Position numbers and translations under genes: made by a program. The notes beneath the pieces are model-generated. The model worked only from the letters and a program-made list of their open reading frames with translations. It was not told the origin of the DNA and did not search any database. Positions 25,901 through 34,999 of a stretch of DNA of 64,000 bases are shown piece by piece; position 1 is the first letter of the stretch; the number at the start of each line of letters is the position of its first letter. This stretch comes from Piliocolobus tephrosceles (taxonomy: Eukaryota > Chordata > Mammalia > Primates > Cercopithecidae). Where the stretch lies: positions 40,647,500 through 40,711,499 of the forward strand of contig NC_045443.1 of the NCBI RefSeq assembly GCF_002776525.5, read 5' to 3'.

Positions 25901-28900
25901 GCCTTCTGCCATGATTGTAAGTTTCCTGAGGCTTCCCCACCTATATGGAACTGTGAGTCAATTAAACCACTTTTCTTTATAAATTGCCCAGTCTCAGGTA
26001 TTTCTTCATAGCAGCATGAGAACGAACTAACACAACATATAATGAGTATACAATCAGGTAACTTCCATATACAGATGAAAGTGCTGGATTTAAAAGATCT
26101 TTAGTTGGAAGATATTTTCCTAACTACAAGGCAGATTAATAACCAGTTTTTGTTTGTTTGTTTTCCTGTTGGAGAGGTATAAAATTGTGTAAAAAGGTCT
26201 TTGTGGTCAGAAACTTTAATCAGTGTTTCTCAGTATTGGCTCTAAAGTAGAGTCACCTAAGAAATTTTTAAAAAATAAGTATTAATGCCTAACCTGCATC
26301 CCCAAATGTTCTTTTTTAATTGGTTCAGGAGTAGAGATCAATGGGTGAAATTTTTTGAAAGCTCCTCAGGTTGAGTACTACTCATCTACATCAGGAGTTA
26401 GCAAACTACTACAGCCCACAAATGAAACCTAGTCCAACACCTGTTTTTGTAAACAAAGTTTTATTGGAACACAGCCATGTTCGTTCACTTATATATTGTC
26501 TGTGGCTGCTTCCATACAATGGCAGATTAGTTGCAAGAGGAACCGTATGTCTAAAAGGTTAAAAATATTTATTATCTGGTCCATTACAGTATAAACTTTG
26601 CTGATGTCTAGATGATCTAAGATGATTTGGTCTTGAAGGATATCTTTGTATGTGTACATTTAAATGTCTGGAAAATTTCACTTAGAAACTTATGCTAAGT
26701 AATTTTTTACCATAAAACATAAAGTTTATGGTATGGTCTGGCTGTGTCCCCACCCAAATCTCATCTTGAATTTTAGTTTCCATAATCCCCACGTGGCATG
26801 GGAGAGACCCAGTGGGATTGAATCATAGAGATTGTTACTCCCATGCTATTCTCATGATAGTGTGTGAGTTCTCACAATATTTGATGGTTTTATAAGGGGC
26901 TTTTCCTCCTTTGCTTGGCACTTCTTCCTGCCACCATGGGAAGAAGGATGTGTTTGCTTCCCTTTCAACCATAAGTTTCCTGAGACCTCCCCAGCCATGC
27001 TGAACTGTGAGTCAACTAAACCTCTTTCCTTCATAAATTAACCAGTCTCAGATATGTCCTTACTTAGCAGTGTGAGAATGGACTAATACAGTGTGTATGA
27101 TTTATAATGTGTATACATCAAAATTTCCAAAAAATAAGTTCCCCTGACTAAATACTGCTCTATATAGCAGATGCTTAAAAAAATCTCTCTTATGAATGTA
27201 GATTGTCCCCTCTTCTCTGGAGGATGCCATACCCTGCATTTTTAAAATCATGTTTACATATTTTGTTTTGCTTAAATACAAAAATGTATTAAGCTGAAAG
27301 TAAAATATAAGCCAAATGGCCTTATTTATCACTTTAAAAAATAATTATCATGTTTAAAAATCCCATAAAAAGGTACAAAAGAAAAAGAAGTTTCCCCTCT
27401 TGCCTCAATGTAGAGAAAGAGACTATGAAGATTTCCCTGGATACTCTTTTAAAATTAAGTTTTCTTACCTTAACATTCTCTATTGCTTCCATAATTCTCT
27501 CTCTCAGGTTTGCAGAATCATTTATTTGTTTTTTTAAATTTCTAATGACAATATCAAAGTGATTTCCTTTGAGCTGACCAAGTCTCAGGGAATCATCTAC
27601 AGACCGAATATTAAAGACATTCATTCTTTTCTTTTCAATTTCTTTTTCAATATTTTTCAACCTGTAAGTAATAAATCATATAAAGTCAGTTAAATTTTAC
27701 ATTTAAAAATTACTTTAAAATAAGGTTTTAAATGGCAGTTGCCAAGCAACACCTTATGAAAATACTAATACAAATTTTTTAGAATATTCTAAAGTTTATG
27801 TTATTTCACCAAATGTGTGCTTAATACTCATTATTATAGGATTACATTAACAGAATTACTTTAAAAACTTGAACATATATTACTAACGTTATCATTCTTT
27901 CTATGTAGGCCTTCTAACTTCTTAGCTTGAGTGACAGAACCTCCTAGCAGTTCTCCTGATCTTCCTGTCCCCAACTCTGCTCCTTTCCTTCTCAGTCTCT
28001 TTCCCCAACATTACCAAGAAAAATCACTGGCACCAGAGGATTTTCCTGAAATTCTGCTTTGAGCACTTCCTTACACAAACTTTCAATTTTTCCCAACATC
28101 TAAAGAATTAATATTTTCAATATTTTTAGAGTAACTTGTATGACCCCATAAGGGCTGATATAAAATTTCCTTTATAGGCATAGTTTCCGTACTCCTTACA
28201 GGAATTATATATGTGACAGACTATTGAGTTTACTGCCCCACAAATATGTCTCCAGTTTTCTGAACCTGCTAAAATTTCACTATTACTTGAAGTGTAATTA
28301 AAATTCCAGACTCATAAGCTAATTTAAAGTAATCTCTCCTCCTAAGAGGGAAGCTTTCATCTTAAATACATTTTAACATCTAAAGTCCTTCTTTCTGCCC
28401 TATCCTGCACTTCTTGACCGCAAAAGCAAACTCAAACACTTTTTTTTTGTCCCCCATGTAAGAGCTTAGAAGCACTCAGAAGAGTCTACTTGCATATAGT
28501 GGATACTTAAACATGTTTTAACTAAGAATTAACATATCGATATTACATTAACTAGGCTGAATTTTGACCCAATTTTTCACATTTTGAAGTTTATCTTAAG
28601 GAAATTATAAGTTACAGATTTAAGTGTAAGAATATTAATCATGGTATTATTTACAGTGAAAAGCTGGAAAGAATTTCAATTTTCAAAAACAGGGAACGTT
28701 AAACAAATTAGTCTATATGAGAGACATAATTTTGAAATATTTCATGATGTAAATTTTCATCTAATAACATTATTTTATTTTATAAAGTAAAATATAAACT
28801 GTATATGCAGTATGATTTTCATATATATAATAAATGTTGGCCAGGAGCAGTGGCTCATGCCTGTAACCCCAGCACTTTGGGAGGCTGAGGCGGGTGGATC

Positions 28901-31900
28901 ATCTGAGGTCAGGAGTTCAAGACCAGCCTGGCCAACATGGTGAAACCCCATCTCTACCAAAAATACAAAAATTAGCCAGGCGTGGTGGTGGGCGCCTATA
29001 ATCCCAGCTACTTGGGAGACAGAGGAAGGAGAATCGCTTGAATGCGGGAGGTAGAGACTGCAGTGAGCCGAGATTGTGCATTGCACTCCAGCCTGGGCAA
29101 CAAGGGTGAAACTCCATCTCAAAAAAATAATAAATAATAAATAATAAATAAAAGTTTCTGTGTGATGTAGTCTCTGAAAAAGGTCTAGAGAGAAATAGAG
29201 AAAAATGTTATTGCAGTTATTTATTTTTATTTTTATTTATTATTTTGAGACAGAGTCTCGCTCTGTCGCCCAGGCTGGAGTGCAGTGGCATGATCCCCGC
29301 TCACTGCAACTCCCACCTCCCAGTTCAACCAATTCTCCTGACTCAGCTTCCCAAGTAGCTGGGATTACAGACACATGCCACCACATCCAGCTAATTTTTT
29401 ATATTTTTGGTAGAGATGGGGTTTCACCATGTTGGCCAGGCTGGTCTCAAACTCCTAACCTCAAGTGATCCGCCTGCCTCAGTCTCTCAAAGTGCTGGGA
29501 GTACAAGCGTGAGCCCCCGTGCCCAGCCTGTTGCAGTTATTTCTGAGTAGTAGGCTTACTAGTAACTTTATTTTTAAAAAACTTTTTTCTGTAATCCCAG
29601 CACTTTGGGAGGCCGAGACGGGCGGATCACAAGGTCAGGAGATCGAGACCATCCTGGCTAACACGGTGAAACCCCGTCTCTACTAAAAACTACAAAAAAC
29701 TAGCCGGGCGAGGTGGCGGCGCCTGTAGTCCCAGCTACCCGGCAGGCTGAGGCAGGAGAATGGCGTGAACCCGGGAGGCGGAGATTGCAGTGGGCTGAGA
29801 TCCGGCCACAGCACTCCAGCCTGGGTGACAGAGCGAGACTCTGTCTCAAAAAAAAAAAAAAAAACTTTTTTCTATTTTCCACAATAAATATATGTCTTTT
29901 ATAGTTACAAAAAAATGCATACAATTTGATTAAGCTGACAGAGACTAAATTTGAGTACTTTACATTTATTTAACAAGGATTTTAAATGTAAGGATCTATG
30001 ATAATAAAGCCATAATATAATTAATTAGGAAAACATGATTTATAAGGTGCTTTTCTGAATATAAATGCATATTTGAATACAGTACAGGATGTTTAGAAAC
30101 AATTTAGACAATTCAAATCTTCCACTTCTCAAAGTTTCCATCCTAAAACTTCGTATATTTTCAATGTAAACTTTAGACATTTCTCTATTTAGAAGATAAT
30201 TATGAATACAGAATGTGCTGTTCAATAAGTATGTAATCAGTGAATATTGATAGTGAGGTTAATATGCTCCCAGTATTATTCAGAGCTTTTGATCTTATTT
30301 ATTGGATGAAGTATGAAAGTAAAGTTCAGCCTGGTTTTTTTTTTTTTTTTGAGACGGAGGCTGGAGTGCAGTGGCGCGATCTCGGCTCACTGCAAGCTCC
30401 GCCTCCTGGGTTCACGCCATTCTGCCTCAGCCTCCCGAATAGCTGGAAATACAGGTGCCCGCCACCGGGGCGGCTAATTAATTTTTTGTATTTTTAGTAG
30501 AGACGGGGTTTCACCGTATTAGCCAGGATGGTACTGATCTCCTGACTTCGTGATTCGCCCACCTTGACCTCCCAAAGTGCTGGGATTACAGGCGTGAGCC
30601 ATCGCGCCCGGCCACAGTTCAGTCTTATAAAGTAGTATCTTATTACCTCTCTGGAGTCACTTTTCTAACAACCATGGCTTGATAGGTGATGGCTTTCTTG
30701 TCTTTAAGGCCTGCATAACTAAAATCCGAAGGAATAACACCAAGTTTGATAGCTAAAAAACCGATTGCTTCAAACATTTCCAGGTTTTCCTTTCGTAGGG
30801 TAAAAGCTGAAACAAAAAAAAATCTTAGATCACAAAAAAAGCAGCTACCATATATCAATTACATTCTTAGTTAACAGATTAGTATAATGAATCGAACTAT
30901 TAATGTAAGGAGTTTTTTTTGTTTTTTGTTTTTTGACGGAGTCTCACTCTGTCACCAGGCTGAAGTCCAGGGGCGTGATTTAGGCTCACTCCTCCGCCTC
31001 CCGGGTTCCAGCGATTCTCCTGCCTCAGCTTCCCCAGTACCTGGGACTACAGGCAAACGCCACTATGCCCAGCTCATTTTTGTATTTTTAGTAGGGACAG
31101 GGTTTCCCCATGTTGGCCAGGATGGTCTCGATCTCTTGGCCTCATGATCCACCCTCCTCTGCCGGGAAGTGCTGGGATTACAGGAGTGAGCCACCGCACC
31201 CAGCTGTAAGGAGTATTTTTTAATGAAAATATAAAATCAGCATGATAGATTTCAGCTGTTATTTTTAAACTGTTGGTTGGCTCATTGAAGGCTTACAGGC
31301 AAAAAAATCCAAATTCCTTAATTTGGTATTCATATCTGGCCCACATCTACCTTTCCAGTCTCCAAGTGCACCACTTCCCTTCATATATCCTATAACCCTG
31401 CCACAGAGAACTTCTTGTAATCCCTGGATTAACTAGAGCCTTCAACAGTTTTGTACTTTCATACATTTCAGTCCTCTAAAACATGAGTTCCCCTTGTGTG
31501 TTAATTGCAGCGCTATTCAGAATAGTAAAGATATGGAATCAACCTAAGTGCCCAACAACAGTGGTTTCGATAAAGAAAATGTGGCTGGGTACAGTAGATC
31601 ATGCCTGTAATCACAGCACTCTGGGAGGCTGAGGCAGAAGGATTCCAAGAGCAAACAATCTAAGACCAGACTGAGCAACATATGGAGACCCCATCTCTAC
31701 AAAAAATTAAAAACTTAGCAAGGTATGGTAGCACATACCTATCGTCACAGCTACCCAGGAGGCTGAGGTGGGAAGACTGCTTGAGCCTAGGAGGTTGAGG
31801 CTGTAGCAAGCCACTATGGTACCACTGCACTCCAGCCTGGGTGAAAGAGTGAGACCCTGTCTCAAAGAAAAAAAAGCGGTACATATACACCATGAAATAC

Positions 31901-34900
31901 TACACAGCCATTAAAAAGAACAAAATCATGCCCTTTGCAGCAACATGGATGCAGCTAGAGGCTGTTATCCTAAGTGAATTAACAAAGGAACAGAAAACCA
32001 AATGCCGCATGTTCTCACTTATAAGTAGGAGCTAAACACTGGGTACACATGTACATAAAAATGGAAACAACAGACACTGGGGTCTATAAGAGGTAGGAGG
32101 GAGGGAGGGCATAGGGCTGAAAAACTACCTATTGGGTACTATGCTTACTACCTGGGTGATGGGTTCAATCTACCCCAAATCTCAGCACCACACAACATAC
32201 CCTTGTAACAAACCTGCACATGTACCCCTGAAACTAAAACAAAAATTTTAAAATAAAATGTGTTCCTTCCATTTATTATTTGTCTCACTTCTATGCATTC
32301 TTGAAGGTCCAACAGCAGCAGCCATTCACCCTGACAATTTTGGACATGTCATTCAAAAAGCTCAGCAATTTAAAAGAAATTTCCAACTTGTTTGAGATAT
32401 CAGTTTGTTGCTGATAGTAGCCTAGGTGGATAAGCATTTTTTTACCCATAAAGATTTAGAATTTATTTTTTTTTTTTTTATTTTTTTTTTTTTGAGACGG
32501 AGTCTTGCTCTGTCGCCCAGGCTAGAGTGCAGTGGCCGGATCTCAGCTCACCGCAACCTCTGCCTCCTGGGTTCACGCCATTCTCCTCTGCCTCAGCCTC
32601 CCGAGTGGCTGGGACCACAGGCGCCCACCACCTCGCCCGGCTAATTTTTTGTATTTTTAGTAGAGACGGGGTTTCACCGTGTTAGCCAGGAGGGTCTCGA
32701 TCTCCTGACCTCGTGATCCGCCCGTCTCGGCCTCCCAAAGTGCTGGGATTACAGGCTTGAGCCACCGCGCCCGGCGAGATTTAGAATTTAGTACAGAAAT
32801 ATATTTAAGAGGATCAAATCCATGATATTGTGCTAATATTAATCTGTGTCTACATAACAGTTTATGCACTTGAATGTTTTAGAGAATGAAACTTGAAGTT
32901 CCAATTTAAAATATTTAATTGATTTACATTTGTCTTTTTACATTGAATCTTATTTAAGTTAGTAAGCAATATGGGAACATTTACAAAATCTTAAGGGTCA
33001 CTAAATTTATAAGTTTAATGTATAAGATTTATAACATTTTCTTAATTACTTGGAACAATTACATATTTAAAAAGAAAGTCAATTATACTGAATTTTAAAA
33101 TTCAATTTTGGAGACTTGCACTTTGACCCACGTTGGAATAACTGATACCAGATGACCTCCCACTGTAAACAAATAGAAAACTGAACAAAACATATGAAAC
33201 AGCCATTTTTAGAGACTAGAGAATAGGTACCACAAAACTGTAATCTAAAAGAAAAGAAAAACAAACGAGAGGAGTCCTAAAATACTCTAATTTTTTGCCT
33301 AGAAGTACATTCTGGAACATAGCACAGACAGAATCCAGGTAGAGCACAGGAGTTCTGCTGAGTTAAGAGGGTAGATATTTGAATTCAGGAAGGCTGAGTG
33401 GGCTGGAATTCACAGGGAGAGTACCTGATAAGACAAAGCTTTGTAGAGAAGGAGTTCCAGAAATCTACATAAGTGGTTCCTTGAGTTTGTTGCTGATCAG
33501 TAATTTGTGCATGTCCAGGGTTAAATGCTATGTATTATTTATTGTTACACAACAAGTCACCTCAAATCTTAGTGGCTTACAATATTCATGTATCGCCTGT
33601 AGTTTCTGTGGATCAGGACTTCAAGAACACTTTGGTTTGGTGATTCTAGTTCAGGCTCTCCTGAGGTTTCATGCAGTTAGATGTGGCTACGGATGCAGTT
33701 ATTTAAAAGCCTGAAAGAAAGTGGAGGATCCATTTCCAAAGGGGGCTCATTCACATGGCTGGAAGGTTGGTACTGGCTATTGGCATGAAGCTATAGTTCC
33801 TGTCCAAAGGGCTGTTTAAGTCTCCTCACAGTACAGTAGCTAGCTTTCCCCAGAATGAGCAATCCAAGAACATGACAAGAAGTATAATACTTTTATGACG
33901 TAGCCTCAGAAGTCACCTCACATCCACATTCTCCCTCAAATTCTTTCCAAGTTCCAAGGCTGAATGCTTCCAAAGCAAGTATCATGTGTGCTTTATTGAC
34001 CATTATATCCCATCCACTGGCAGACGAATGGGTAAACAAAATGTGGCACACACCTACCATGGGGTATTATTTAGCCTTAAAAGGGAAGGAAATTCTAACA
34101 TGTGCTACAACAAGGATGAATCTCAAAAACATACTAAGTGAAATAAGCCCATTACAAAAAGACAAATACTGTATGATTCCACTTATATGAGATACCTAGA
34201 GTTGTCTAATCCATAGAGACAGAATGAAAAATGGTGGTTCCCATTTTTCAGAGCTGGAGAGAAGGAGGGATTATTTAATAAATATGGAGTTTTAGTTTGG
34301 GATGGTGAAAAAATTCTGGAGATGAATGGTGGTGATGGATGTACAACAATGTGAATGTCCTCAATGCCACTGATACTTAAAAATGATTAAGATGGTACAT
34401 TTTATGTTACATATATTTTAACATAATTTAAAATAAAAAATAAAAGGTTTTTTGAACCATCATTCCTCCTTTTAACATATGCCTCCAACTTTAGAAAAAT
34501 GAATTTAAATTAATATATAAAGTTCTATAATATTTTACTCATTAACCCAAATTAATAGTTAGAATTTCAAGTAGTATAAGATAAATAAATATTCCTAGAG
34601 CTGCTTAAATCACTCACCAGCAATTCCTCTTTCTACGTGTAAAGCTAGTGTTGTTTTTCCTTCAAAATGGATATATCTATTAACACTTACTATATGCCTA
34701 ATATTAAGTAACTATTACATAGTAAACAATTTCATTACTTCATTTAATCCTTAGAATATCATTGTGTGTCAGGCTTTCCTATTACCCCATTTTTCAAGTA
34801 CAACCAAAAGTTATGAATTGTTAAGTAACTTGCCCATGGTATTATTCTTCCCATTTTTACATTTGTGAAATCAAATCTTAAAGACATTAAAAATTTCATT

Positions 34901-34968
34901 AAGTCTTTTTGTGAACTAAAAGTCATAATATCAAATCAAACGCACATAGATCCAAGGTTCAAACTCTA

Positions 34969-34999
<31 letters not shown>

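Larger units (their letters stand above)
23989..27468 (-). other. PUS7L: PUS7L intron 3
   Basis: Holds two adjacent hairpins (24530-24582), an Alu (24917), two solo MaLR LTRs (25676, 26729), and MER5- and hAT-like relics (26218-26610). 24000-24520 and 25235-25670 show nothing further. Confidence 0.85.
27662..30646 (-). other. PUS7L: PUS7L intron 2
   Basis: Carries four Alus (28838, 29223, 29591, 30333). 27665-28835 is otherwise unique AT-rich DNA, and 29870-30330 likewise. Confidence 0.85.
31280..32345 (+). mobile_element. L2 LINE remnant split by L1 insertion
   Basis: The left part (31280-31497; 'tatctggcccacatctacct') and right part (about 32258-32345; 'cttctatgcattcttgaagg') read as consecutive L2 3' sequence once the L1/Alu between them is removed. 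Confidence 0.6.

Noticed and set aside
28775..29122. 115-codon ORF with AQAGVQ and SPPSSWDYR-type peptides
   Set aside because: This is an Alu read on its complement. The same peptide pattern appears in every minus- or plus-orientation Alu here and is not a gene.
33379..33714. 111-codon plus-strand ORF
   Set aside because: It crosses unique intron into an ancient repeat and has no domain or codon pattern. A chance ORF.
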